NCBI GenBank assembly: GCA_944470555.2
Contig: OX104127.1
Span: forward strand, 117,270,741-117,334,740
Source of the DNA: Heterobilharzia americana
Taxonomy: Eukaryota > Platyhelminthes > Trematoda > Strigeidida > Schistosomatidae
Direction of reading: 5' to 3'
Length of the DNA: 64,000 nt
The notes under the pieces are model-generated. The model did not search any database, was not told where the DNA came from, and was given only the letters and a program-made list of their open reading frames with translations. The translations under genes were made by a program, and so were the position numbers. Within the stretch, counting starts at the first letter, position 1. Each line of letters begins with the position of its first letter. Positions 1 through 11,699 of this stretch are shown in pieces.

Positions 1-3000
1 CTGAAAGAATGAAAGATACAAGTCAGGGGCTGACGTATATATGGAGATCTTCACAACTCAACTGTTTTGGACGCAATTTGAACTGGAAATAAGTCTCATT
101 TTAGTAGATCGTAGTTACTAGAACTAACGCTCAAAGTGCTTTATAGGCACGGGAGCATATAGATGCTTCACTTAGTCTCTCAGTGTTATTTGTTCGCTGC
201 TGCTACCGCTGAAACATCTTAAAAATCATAATGGAGTAGCTGTAGGTATGAATCTTAGGCGGACGACTTAAGAAATGTACACACTGAAACACGAAAGTCT
301 TGAACCCCTTTGATGGTAGTTCACAAACTTGACCTTAGTCCTTAATAGTGGTATCAGCGAGTACCGTTTTACTCTACACCTTAAAAAATAAGGAAGTGAA
401 AGTAAGTCGAGGAATATAAATTTCAAGCGTATACTAGAAGCCATTGTCCATCCATATAATGAAATTAGTATTTTTTCTGCAAATTATAAGCATAATAAAG
501 TTAGTCACCCTAACTGGTGCTGCATATAAATCTTGACAGGAATTTGCAGCGACAGAAAACAAGCTTCCAGAAAAGTCAGCTACATTTTGTACGTAACTTT
601 TCCACTGAACATCTGAAGATCTCTAACCTCAATAATTCTTGGCTAACGTTCAGCCGGTGCATGATTATAGTTTCTTGGTCAGTTTGTAATATATCCATAG
701 GAAAAATATTCCAAATTAAAGAAGACCTAACAAGACTATGAGATAAAAATCGGCATAAATGAACTAAATGACGGAGGGATATGAGCAAGACCGTGATAGT
801 AAATGATGAGCACTTCTTGATGAAGTAATATTTGTTAGCTTCCTGTCTGCAGATTTCTATCCATCTAGATACTTCCGTATGAGCAATATTCATCGAAAGT
901 CAACATATGCCCTAATTAGTTTTTAACCACCTTATTAGTCTGAAAATTAATTCCTTTTACCGAACTCGCATACAAGTAGCGATTCCCTTCACTAGTCTTC
1001 CTACCGCATTATCCAACTTAACATTTGTAAATTTCTTGAAATCTCATTTTCAGTGCGACGTAATCGCTCAAGTAACAGCATACAATTCTGTCATTTATTT
1101 CCCTTTGAAGAACGGCGACTTTTTCCGCCAAACAGGCTGCCCATCTTTACCAACATAAGTAATTGCTGCTAGGCATCGCAGAGCCGTTAAGCAGCATACT
1201 TCATTAAAGTGAAGAAATTTTGGTTCAGCTTATATGCAAATCAACATCATGGATATATATCGTTGCTCTGGGCTATATATAAATTGTACTTCCGATCAGA
1301 AGAAGGAAAAACACTTTACTTTCCATACATGAGTAACTTTATTGTTAAAAGAGCGAATAACATAGAAAGAACGTAAGGTAATGAAGCCTGCGTTGAACTG
1401 ACCGCGAATGGCTCCCTGTTCTGCTGCATTTTTGTTCAAAACGAAAATCACAGCAATAAACGTGTCACTCATTATGTTTCCAAATTACAGCAAGATATCT
1501 TTTAAACCGATTGCTTCTTGAAGATAAAGTTCGCTGCAAGTTACAGTGCAGCTATAACAGTGTTTTTTCAGTATGTGGTAAGATTAACACTTGCTACTCT
1601 TCTCTAGTCTCCTCACGTTTGGTTTACTAGACGTCAGAAACCACTAAGACAAGTAATGATTGTGCTGTACGGTGTTCATAGTTTCAACAACTTCACATTG
1701 TGGGGCAACACTCCATACACTTGGATCTCAAATTTAAGTGAACTGTTGATTACGATAATAATTAATGTGATCGCTTCCATCTCGTTTCCGACTAACAGGA
1801 CAGTAAAAAACCACACACTGGTGACTGTTGGCTACATCTATGTTATCGCTGTTGTCTGCTTTGATGATAGTTAAGAACCCTGTACATAAGATTAATTTGC
1901 TGAAAAGATTGTAAGCTTAATAGCTTTACAATTCATGTACAGCTCAGGATTGCTTTCCACTACCACATATACTGAAAATTTATTACGCTTATAAGGCACT
2001 TAATTTTCAAATCACAGGTTTAAAAAAAGCTTATATAGCATGAAAGAAATATAACGGATAATTAGCAGTTTTTGAAAGGACTGCGTTTTCTTTTTCAAAT
2101 ATAATATCATGCTATAGACATCTAGACATCTAGTTCTTATGACAGTCCTGAGAGGTTGAGCCCCAAGTCAGGTTAAATCACTATATAATTAAGTTTGAAT
2201 ATAATTTAAACACGCTGAGGTTATATTAAAACTTAACTGTATAACAATGCTATTCTAACTGACCGAAGCTACAATTACTTCCGGTCAAACGTAGTCGTAT
2301 ATGTGACTGCACATTCCAATAAGTGAAAGTCCTACCAGACAATGGGTAAAAATATATATTTGTATAGACACAGAAAATGAAAAAAATTCGATAAATTTTC
2401 AAATTGAAAGGGATAATGCTATACGTATGGACTATGAGGACGTGTACACTTCAAATGGCTGATGCGGTAGTGTACTTAGAATTTCTGAAGCTCGTCAAGG
2501 TAGTACTACTATATGTAACTATTTTTTAAATAGTCCGAAATTAAATAATTACAACGACTTAATTAATGATTAAGGATTCTGGAACTTGGTGTATTCAGTT
2601 CCTAGTCTCTTTTAGGTTCATTGAACTGCCTCTATAACCTTACGAAGAGACTAAGATTTAGGATGCTTAGTTCAAAGCAGCATAAGCAAGTTTTATCAAA
2701 TGATTGTAGGCTTTTCAGAACTTATGCCCACGTAGTTAATGAAAGAGTAATAACTGCTGTTACACTAACCCCCACCTAACCTCAGAGATATAGATGGTAA
2801 GTAGACCGGTAAATTCATCAATTCAATAGAAAAAAACAGGCTAACTTAGCGCGTAGTGAAAACGTGTTTACAGTACCCACAGAATTTCAGTAACTGAATA
2901 CAGAAGTTAAACATAAATTTATCCCATACTCAGAGACTATTAAAAAATATTCACAATGTAGGATAGAAAGCAATATAAATTCCAGTGAGGTACAGAAACT

Positions 3001-6000
3001 CAACTTACTGAAAGATAATAATAAAGTAATTATTCTTATGTTTATTTATCTTACTGAGTGCAAACGTGTCATTGAGTACATTCCAAAGGGAAGATTTTCA
3101 TGTTCTAAGAAATCCTTTGCAATTTGAATATTTTTGACTAACTTTGTTTGTGTTCAGCTCTTCAAAACTTCTACTTCTGTCCCTCTCTGTCTGTCTCTCG
3201 GCTGTTTATCCCCTTCTCTTTCTGAAGTCTATTTTAGGTTTTGCGACAAGCATTTATCGTTATACTTGTTAGTCAATAGACTTAACAGGGAAAGAAAATC
3301 ATTGCCCACAGCTTACTAAATAAAAGCGCTTGATCTGGTTAACCCAAAGAAATTGTGAAATTATACATCAGTTCAACAAACAATTGAAATCTCATAACAA
3401 TTTTTATGAGTGGTTAAACAGGTTTTGTTGTAGTTAAATTGTCGTATAACAGTTACTAAAACAACCATACTACCATACTTATGGTAATGAACTCATGTGC
3501 GACATAAAACGTCTTCTTCTTATACCCTACATAATTACTGTCCAGAGTTGATTGCGACTTTTTCGGAAATTCTCTTCACGAGTATTTTCTTCCAAAATGG
3601 GACGGGAAGCAGTTTTTCAATGTACAAAAAGTGATACCTAGGTAAAATGAATGTAACAAAAGGCTTTTTTGTTTCATCATTTTATTATGTAGAATCATGT
3701 AGAATTTCTAGTTTTCATCATTGCTGTGACCTTGATTTTGGTTTTAATTGTCACCATAATCATATTTGATGGGTCTTTTCTGTTCTTTCGTTTACTTACG
3801 CCTCTCGTCTCTTAGTCGCATCTATTACTCTCAGTCATTTACTAAATCACATTTAAAGTAACAAAGCTATTTTCTTTATAGAACAGAACAACCCAAGTCG
3901 CAACTACCTTCTCCTTTAAGATCACGGCAGACATGTTTTCTGTTTCCAGAAAACATGGAGTATTCATATCTCGAAGATTTTAAGGACATAATTCTGACCA
4001 ACTAACCAACAGTCAAAATTCTCCTTATACTACATGATCAACTTACAGGTTACTTACACATTTTACCGTACACATTAACATTTATTATACTTGAAAAGTT
4101 TTTCTACATCCGAATATGGCATCAAAATGGCTTTCCTATAACGCCATTCAACCTAGATCACAGACTGTGATCTCCAACAAAAAAGTGTTATTGACATATA
4201 AAATATACTACCGCATTTGAAAAGCACGCTAAACTGCAAACTTCTCGAATTGGATTATATCACTCTGAATATCGGATAGTCGTTTAGCACGTTCACATCC
4301 GATTTCACCAGCGATGTACCTAGACAAAGCCAGCTTATGCACCAGAATAAGACGATAAATTTTGTAGATCGCATAACCTTCTTAAAACTCTTGCTGCTCA
4401 ATATTACGCTTGAATATTATCTTTGTTCTGAACAAACTTGTAAGCTGTGAGAAAGTCTTTTCTACTTACTAATTATTATGTGTTTCTTCATGGTCCAGAA
4501 GTGCATAAATTGTTTTGATGACATCTCCATCATCGCCTCATTATCTAAAGTTGATTAACTGTAAATATTTCGGATTTTAGATCTAGATGAAAGTAATAAA
4601 AGAATAAACGTTAGTTGTGAAATAACTTGTACACCTGGAAGTACATAGAGGTGTCTGTTTAGAAGAGTAGTTTCTGAACTGTTTGCTGGGTACTGCTGTC
4701 AAGAATCATTATGTCATGAAAAATTCCACAAAATACTACTATACACTACAAGAGAGGTTGCATCTCAATAAAATGGAACCTGTCAGTGTTTAATTGGCAA
4801 AGGAATATGGGATTATTATTCCAGTAAAAATGAATAAATACAGTTGATGATCAAACTAAGAGAAAGTGCACATCATCTTAACTGCTAACTTGTATAATCC
4901 TCCAAATCACTTAGTTTTCATACACGATATTCAATTTGAAAGCCATGCAAAGAGGTAGTGAAAACTGTTGAAGTTTTCTCCTCCATAGCAATATCTCCTA
5001 AATCTGTGCACTACGACTTGTTTTAAACGAAAGTTAAATCAACCTAATCCAATGGTGACAGTGTATTCTGTTAAGTAGTTTTAACTGAAAATATTGGCTT
5101 AGACGAGACACAGAACAGTGTTGCGGGCGTGTACAGAAATATTTCACAAAGCAATGCCAAGAAATATAACTGTGAAGCTATCAAAGATGATGTCGTCGAA
5201 AAAAGAGAATGCTTTTTTGAAATGTCTTTCGATTCTACATTCTGATGTGAGCACTCTGTTTGTGAACATCTAAAAGCATAATCTTTTGGCTTACTGAAAT
5301 AAATTCAGTCATAAATAGAAGTTTTTGACAAAGACACTCATTAAAAGGCTGTACTTCCACTACTGTTACTGCAGGCTTTGCAATAAAACATGGTAATATT
5401 TTCTTAATTTACATCAAACCACTTCCGTTTCAGACTGATTTTGCATTCTACGGAGTACGTTGACAATTCATCCAGTCGTTTGTTCACTAACTATTGAATA
5501 CCATACCAAACGCAACCAGTTCTAGCAATTGCATCCCATCACACTCCAACCCATAAGCAGGTATTATAGCAGGCACATGCTGATCGATTTGGATCCTCGA
5601 ATAAAAGTCAGCAAATATTATACGCTTCTAACTGGTACTTAATTAGGGTATAAAAATGACGTGAAAATGAACCGGAAAGTCATTTCAACCATATGCTATC
5701 AATATTCTAATTTGAATGAATTCATGCAACACTGTTACACAAATCAATTATACGGAATACAAACATAGAGTTTTGATCGTTTAGTCTACTGAGCGCATCC
5801 CAGTGTGCTAATCAAGCCATGAACAACTTGCAGAATCATGTTATTTGAACAATTTAGTCAAGGGATAGTGGCAGATCGGGTCATCGAGTTGCTTCGACCC
5901 ATTCATCGACAATCAGAGAATCTAGTGGAAAATACTGAAAAGAAGAGTTCGTTCCAAACATAAAAGCATGCTTCATGAGTTCACAAGCTATCTAACTCGA

Positions 6001-7215
6001 CTTCAGCCTTCTTCTTCTCTTCACTCACTACAATCAAGAAAGTCTTCTCGGAAATAAAACTTCATATACAAGACGGGCGACTGGAAAGATGGAGTATAAT
6101 GTTGTTAATGGGAGACAGATGATTTCACTCCCAGATGCTACTATTTAACACAAAGACTTACTCTGAGACGAATACAGATAACATACAAAAATCTGATGAG
6201 TCAGTTATACAGAGCAATATTCCATTTGTGATAGACTCATTGATCGAGCGAAATTGTTACGATGGTGAACTTAGTTGCTTGCATAACTGTTGGAATATCT
6301 TTTCATTTTTCTTACTACTCTGACTGTGCCAGCGACAACTAGTAATGAGTAGATAAATAGGAGTGGATTCTTCAAGTTACTGTTTGCTATTCTGCTTCAC
6401 TTGGTCATTTTTTATGAACATAAATGAATTGAAGATGTTTCAGTGGGTGAATAAAGAAACCTGGATAATGGAATAGATTTCAAAAGTGATCCGCAACCGT
6501 CAACTGGGTTAGTGTACAATAGTCCACCACAAATGCATCAAGAATGTCATGCCACTTTTCTAACAATGATTATGATTGAGGCACCGGACCATCTAAGTGA
6601 ACAGCACACATGAGTGTTGTCTAATATTCTAAAGCTTCTTTGGTGGCAGAGAATGTCAGAGGCCCACGGGAAAGCTGCAACTAGATAATTGCATGCAACA
6701 GACATCTGTGACAGCAGTTTATGAATGTGAATGACGATGACCCAGCAATACAGTTGACTTTTCAGTACTCTAACGTTCAGGCGCATCCATCATTTATTCA
6801 GTTGTCAGTCAAAGTGGTGCTGTCGAAATATGAGAAAATTGTAGAAATTGTGCACAGTTAGGATATCTGTATTGGCATACTGGTTAGTCACAAAACTCAT
6901 GCTGTATATTCGCAGCAAAACAATCGATTTCGATTAAAGGAGAAGTGGTGAGCAATAATGGCTAGGCACGAATCGTCAAGCAAAATAGTGGGCTTCTTAT
7001 GTTTACATGTCATGCAAAGTTACATGATTTAATTCCTTGTTTCATGATGGATTCTTGAGAAGCAATTGAAGGAGTCATGAGATGAACGAAATACTTGTTT
7101 CTTGCTTTCTAATCCAGATAGAAAGGGTCGTTAATATGAGGGAAATACCATCATAGTTTTTTGTGGGCTAGACAAACTATTTCAACGCTCACAGGCATTT
7201 TGCTTATACAGTCAT

Positions 7216-7216
<1 letters not shown>
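1..7216. other. Intergenic stretch, no gene recognised
   Basis: AT-rich sequence with only short open frames in all six frames. The longest (576-893 minus, 105 codons; 6547-6786 minus, 79 codons) show no motif I recognise and no convincing splice signals. No tRNA, long inverted repeat or tandem array was seen. It may hold old unrecognised repeats, UTRs or introns of a neighbouring gene. Confidence 0.5.
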
Positions 7217-7217
<1 letters not shown>

Positions 7218-7255
<38 letters not shown>

Positions 7256-7261
7256 GTAATA
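7218..7261. repeat. AAT/TAA trinucleotide microsatellite
   Basis: About 14 uninterrupted TAA units, ending in one AGTAAT variant, directly next to the start of repeat X. Read on the minus strand it would be an ATT-type tail next to an AATAAA-like motif, as expected if the adjoining repeat is an antisense retroelement 3' end; that is inference. Confidence 0.9.
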
Positions 7262-7850
7262 ACCGATTTATTTCAAATATGTATGATGAAGTATGGAATT
7301 CTCAACATGGAATATTTCATCAAATTCGCTTTCCGAATAACATTTTTCAAAGAAATAATTACCACGTCTCAATAGTGTTAAAAATAACAGTATGGAAGGC
7401 ATAAATGTGAAACGGACAGCTAGTGTTACATCAGCATCTGGTCTCGATTCAGAAACCAACACAAAATTGAGTGTAATTTAGATGGTGGTAGTTCAGTCAA
7501 CCAGTACAGAAATTCACAGTCCACACAGGCATTCTAGGAATAGTGAAGTGCTGTATTTTTGAACATTTACAAATGTCTTTCGAAATGTTTTTGGAATGTT
7601 TTCCCAGTAGTTGTTGGCTCTTAGCTTGAGAAACGAAAGTTCGAAAAAAATTTTAAAAACGTGCTAGGGTACATGATACGTTCAGAATACATTGAAAAGG
7701 GTAAAACAAACTAATTGAGAGAATCTGATGCAATATAATCAGTAGAAACTTTTTTGGTAGCCCAAGATTTAAGCAGGCCGCAGTTTTGTTCAGAGTGAAT
7801 AATACTCAAAAGGTAGTTTGCGTTTTAGAAACATCTGTTTCAAGGACAGT
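7262..7850. repeat. Repeat X, copy 1 (unnamed dispersed repeat)
   Basis: This stretch aligns by eye, in the same orientation and with the same order of blocks, to 61425-61955. Shared landmarks are a TTTATT(C/T)CAAATA start, a GGAATTCT(T/C)AACA block, a (G/T)CTAGTGTT-like block before a TTTGGTCT-type block, a TTCGTCAAC/TTCAGTCAAC block, and near the end TTGGTAGCCCAAG followed by AGCAG(G/A)CCGC. No coding motif was recognised. On the minus strand the start would read as an AATAAA-like signal, so it may be an antisense retroelement 3' region. Confidence 0.6.
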
Positions 7851-8850
7851 TTACCTGTAATCGTTATCTGTTATCTCGAATAATATGGAGGTTATTCATA
7901 GAGGTCTTTTTGGCTGTGACGAAAATCACTTTGTTTTCTCAGTGAACGGCTCTTAATCTCATTCGGAAAATGATGATCTCCTTTGATACGACAACTGATA
8001 ATTCGTTATTTTGATCTTTCTTGAGAAATGCAATGAAGGCGGCCGCGTATAACATATGCTGCTTTGATTTTGCAATTCTTTTTCTTATCTTTCATCCGGT
8101 GTTTTTTTCAGCCATACTCGATGACAGCGGCGATATAAGCAGACATGAGAGGAATGCAAAAATTATTTTTCCTGTCTGTATTTCGAGTGTCTGATAAGTT
8201 GTTTCAATGATTATTAAAAGGTTTTGCAATATTTGTTCGTAGGGAATTCGAGTTTTTCTGGATGTTTGAAAAACCTATTCAGTTATCAAAATGAAGAATT
8301 AATATACAAATTCTTCATGATTACTGATATAAACATGTCGGTGAAAAGCGCTATGCTGTGTTTCAGCGATACACATCACGATTTTTAGTTTGCAGTGCAT
8401 ATAACAAATTCAAAGGAGAAGAAACAATATATCTGCATATATGGATAATTCATGGCTTCATTCTTTGTTTTTCTTAGTGAAGTAACTGGTGCTTCACTAT
8501 TTGTAATATGTTTGCGATGATAACCTGATAGATATGACTGGTGTTTTGAGAGTCCACCATGCTTCAGTGAGGGTGAAATACCCTGATTTTAATGAGATAA
8601 CTGGAGGACTCTGATTGCATCCTATATTGTACTTAATTAAACCCTGGCTTGTATAATTTAATAACTAACTTAACAGTGTTAAATAATCCTCCCAGCTATT
8701 TTTCTGAAGACGCTGTTTATTTTCGAATGATATTGTGACAAAATCTTTATTTTAACGCTCAAAATCACAGATGTTTTGCCAAGGTGAAGAAAGAAATAGT
8801 TTAGCTGCAAAATTATCATGGCTATTGTGGCTCTCTACCTCAACCACATC
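7851..8850. other. Spacer without recognised features
   Basis: No open frame above 60 codons with recognisable content and no repeat structure that I could match elsewhere in the window. Confidence 0.5.
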
Positions 8851-8851
8851 G

Positions 8852-9975
8852 ATTTTTAAAAGGCCTTCGACAACGTCAACCGAAAAGTAATTTGGAAACT
8901 GCTTCGACACTTCACAAACTTTTGTCAACTTCATTCAACAGCTATACGCTTTATGACGATGCTACATGCCAAGTGATTCACAATAGAAAGTTTAGTGACG
9001 ACTCTGAAGTGAAGACAGGAGTAAGACAAGGCTGCCTGCTATCACCCATGATCTTCCTGATTGTAGTGGACTGGATCATGCAGCAAACAGTGAGGAGGCG
9101 TGAGAAGAGAGTCATAGGCTGGATAGATGAAAAGACTTTAGAAGATTTGGATTTTCCCGCCGATGATGATTTATGTCTCGAAGATCTCCAGACGAAAACT
9201 AACCAGTTGACAGAAGAGGCCTGGCTGAAAAGGAAGGCGGAACTTCAGGTAAACGTAGAGAAGACAGAGAAAGAGGTGACGAAGACACCCAATCAACAAC
9301 AAGCATCAATCACCATCAACGGGATAAACCTAAAGGAAGTGGTCTCTTTGTCACCTACCTACCTAGGCAGCATCATTTCAACTGCAGGCGGCACAGATGA
9401 GGATGTAAAAGCTAGGATCGGGAAAGCAAGACATGCCTTCATTAATCTGAAACCAGTGTGGAGATCTACTGCACTCAGGATAAAGCGTGAACAAGATCCT
9501 GATATCCAACATTAATCCCAGTCAAGGCAGTGCATCTATATGGTTCAGAAACTTGGCGTGTCACGAAAAGCATTCCGAACAAATTAAAGGCATTCATCAA
9601 CAGCTACCTACGCTCGCTACTGAAGATCAGATGGTCAGAAAGAATAAGCAACAAGGAACTCTGACTGGCAACGAACCAACCAAGAATCCATCGCCCAACA
9701 AATATGCAGAAGAAAGTGGAGATGGATTGGACATTCAGTAAGATGACCATTTGGGGACATCATGCACCAGGCCCCTGAGTAGAATCCAAACGGGAAACGA
9801 CGAGTTGGGCATCCGAAGGCGACGTATAGAACATTGTGTAAGGAAGAAATGAAAGCATCTAAGCAGTCGTGGGGCTAGGTTGCAGAGACTAAAGGGAAGA
9901 GAGTGAAATGGAGGCGTGATACTGAAGCCCTATGCTCCTCTAGGAATACAGGAGACAGATAACAATAATAAAATT
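8852..9975 (+). mobile_element. RTE-like LINE, 5'-truncated, 3' half of RT to tail
   Basis: Homology starts abruptly inside the reverse transcriptase at the palm motif KAFDNVNRKVIWKLL (8852 onward) and continues through GVRQGCLLSP, the catalytic-site region, a GKARHAFINL block and, in another frame, VLLYGSETWRVT-like and WRWIGH-like C-terminal blocks to about 9960. The end is A-rich with AATAAT units. The endonuclease and the first RT motifs are missing, the usual result of incomplete reverse transcription. The order of motifs fits RTE-clade LINEs of flatworms (SR2-type); the exact family is not certain. Confidence 0.8.
8892..9515 (+). pseudogene. RTE-like reverse transcriptase fragment
   Basis: A 207-codon open frame covers the middle of the RT domain: GVRQGCLLSPMIF (about residues 43-55), the palm C region, and a thumb-side block with GGTDEDVKARIGKARHAF. 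The catalytic F-A-D-D box reads F-P-A-D-D-D, so an extra residue sits inside it, and the segment after it is shortened relative to the expected LSHRLQDM-like block, which implies compensating small indels. The frame then breaks and similarity continues from 9487 in a second frame (84 codons) covering the C terminus. The ATG at 8892 is only the first Met of the open stretch, not a real start. An enzyme from this copy would not be expected to work. Confidence 0.75.
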
Positions 9976-10150
9976 GTGGCTCACTGGCTCAGTGGATAAC
10001 GCTCTGGTATTTAAAGTGATCGGTCTTGGGTCCGAGTATTAGTGGAAACAACATCATAATCAGAGGTAGGTGCATCCAGCTAATGGGTCCCAGATAAAAA
10101 AATATGCGTCCTGGATACCACTGCTAGTCACTATTCATCATAATTACAGG
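9976..10150 (+). mobile_element. Sm-alpha-like SINE with decayed hammerhead
   Basis: A tRNA-related head with an A-box-like TGGCTCAGTGGAT (9985-9997) and a B-box-like GGGTCCGAGTATT (10028-10040), followed about 35 bp later by a hammerhead-like block. The order tRNA-like head, spacer, hammerhead matches Sm-alpha elements of Schistosoma mansoni and the element at 51990-52190 in this window. It begins right at the A-rich tail of the RTE-like LINE. Confidence 0.75.
10074..10116 (+). ncRNA. Hammerhead ribozyme remnant (inactive by inspection)
   Basis: Helix I strands ATCCAG and CTGGAT are intact and the cleavage-site triplet GTC before CTGGAT is present. The core is broken: CTGATGA has become CTAATGG, the GAAA is lost in a run of A, and the GTCC strand of helix II has no partner. 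Self-cleavage is not expected. Confidence 0.65.
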
Positions 10151-10705
10151 TAATATTTAGGCATCCACAAAGAGGCCCATATGCTAATAGAGACGTATCA
10201 ATTAGGTCTAGTTATATATAGGAAATTACAAACAGTAACCACAATGATCATGAGGGTTAATCATTTTGATTTAATTCTCCACAGTTCAACAAAATAATCA
10301 ATTTCTAGTTGAATTGTATGAACAGAATTCTTAAGGACTTTATATACTAAGTAATGAATAAACTTACGTTTACAGTTCTATGTGCCATGAATAACCTCAA
10401 GTAAGTGTCCGACATAGCATAATGTATCACATCCTATTTCCGCTGGCATTTTCGTTCCATAAATATTTACTCACTTAAGGCTAAAAATGAGACAATTTAC
10501 ATAAGATGAAATTAAAGGCTTATATTTTGATAATATATCGAATTATTTAAGGCCAGCACTGATCTGTAACATGGGATGATGTTCACCTTACAGTCCTTCA
10601 GCATCTATGACAAATGTGGTGATGACAGGTTCTCGTTAGTACTTTTCAATGGGGCAAGAATTTGATAAAATACTTCTTCAAAGTAGTAAAGTTAAATTAA
10701 TATAA

Positions 10706-11021
10706 AAGGTAAAACTTGGACACTGTGGCCGATTGTAATTCCATTTTAGTCAGCGTTAAAAACTTAGTTGGGTGGAGGGACAGATTGGTAACCGACTCTT
10801 TGTTTATCAAATCAACACCAAATACGCACAATCAAAATGATTCTGCACCTGTCTCAGATATATGGAAAATTCTACTACACTTGTCACAAAAAAGGAAACA
10901 TTAGGACTACATAAACTGTCTCAAAGTTGTGGAGTTACCAATGAGAATATGGACAATAAACTGTGTTCAGATAGTTATCCAGTAAATGATATCGTTTTAC
11001 TGTATGACATTTCTAATAAAC
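10706..11021 (+). repeat. Dispersed repeat, same family as the 19 kb hairpin
   Basis: The segment 10836-11021 matches 19316-19502 with about four differences over roughly 180 bp, and a 37 bp lead motif (AAAACTTGG...GATTGTAAT) near 10708-10740 matches 19034-19067. The 95 bp between these parts is not shared. No protein motif recognised; the family is unnamed here. Confidence 0.85.
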
Positions 11022-11690
11022 TAAAATAGTGACGTTAAAGTTTCGTTGTAATTATTTAACCATTCTTTGAAAGTGCAAATTGAAAGGTAAGTCATGTTTG
11101 TTCTTCGTGGTATAATAAGAAGGTTTTTACCATTATATTTGTTTCTAGTTACTGAGAAGTGAAGTACAAGCTGTGAGATGTGAAAGGGTTTGTTTGAATA
11201 CTTTGCACATCATTGTTTAAAGCTGGTGAAAATTCTTATTCAAAGATGTTATTTCACAACAGAAATCAGGTAGTATTTAGTGACTAAGTTTCGCTAAACT
11301 GCTCCACAGGATTTGTTTATTTGCTTACATTTCCTGAGTAGTATATTCAGGTCATAATTTAACCTGTGGAGATTATTCTGAAATATCTTACAGTAGCTAG
11401 TGCTATGAAAACCGATTAACTCATGTTAGCACAGAAAATCGGAAGATATTCTGACTTCAAGCATTCTTGTTGGCCAAGCATTTCCTCCTGAATTTTTACG
11501 GAACTATTCCAGAGCTGTGCACTTCCATTACACTCGAAAACGAAAAAAACTTTTCTATCTAGAGTGTTTCCACTCAAGAAAAGCGTTTCTTTTATTGTAA
11601 TGACGTTTAAGAAAGCCTATCCCACCACCAAATGCTAAATACAGGCCGTCTATCAATTTCTTCACTATAGGGAAGTTTGCTGAATAAGTT
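11022..11690. other. Spacer without recognised features
   Basis: No coding motif or repeat structure that I can support. Confidence 0.5.
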
Positions 11691-11699
11691 CAGAATGAA

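Noticed and set aside
576..893. 105-codon minus-strand frame near the left edge.
   Set aside because: No recognisable motif and a chance-like composition (many Leu/Ser/Ile). A 74-codon frame on the other strand overlaps it.
1566..1985. Weak inverted similarity between TTTTTTCAGTATGTGGTAA and CTACCACATATACTGAAAAT.
   Set aside because: Only about 20 bp with several mismatches and 370 bp apart, with no extension of the pairing. Expected by chance in AT-rich DNA.
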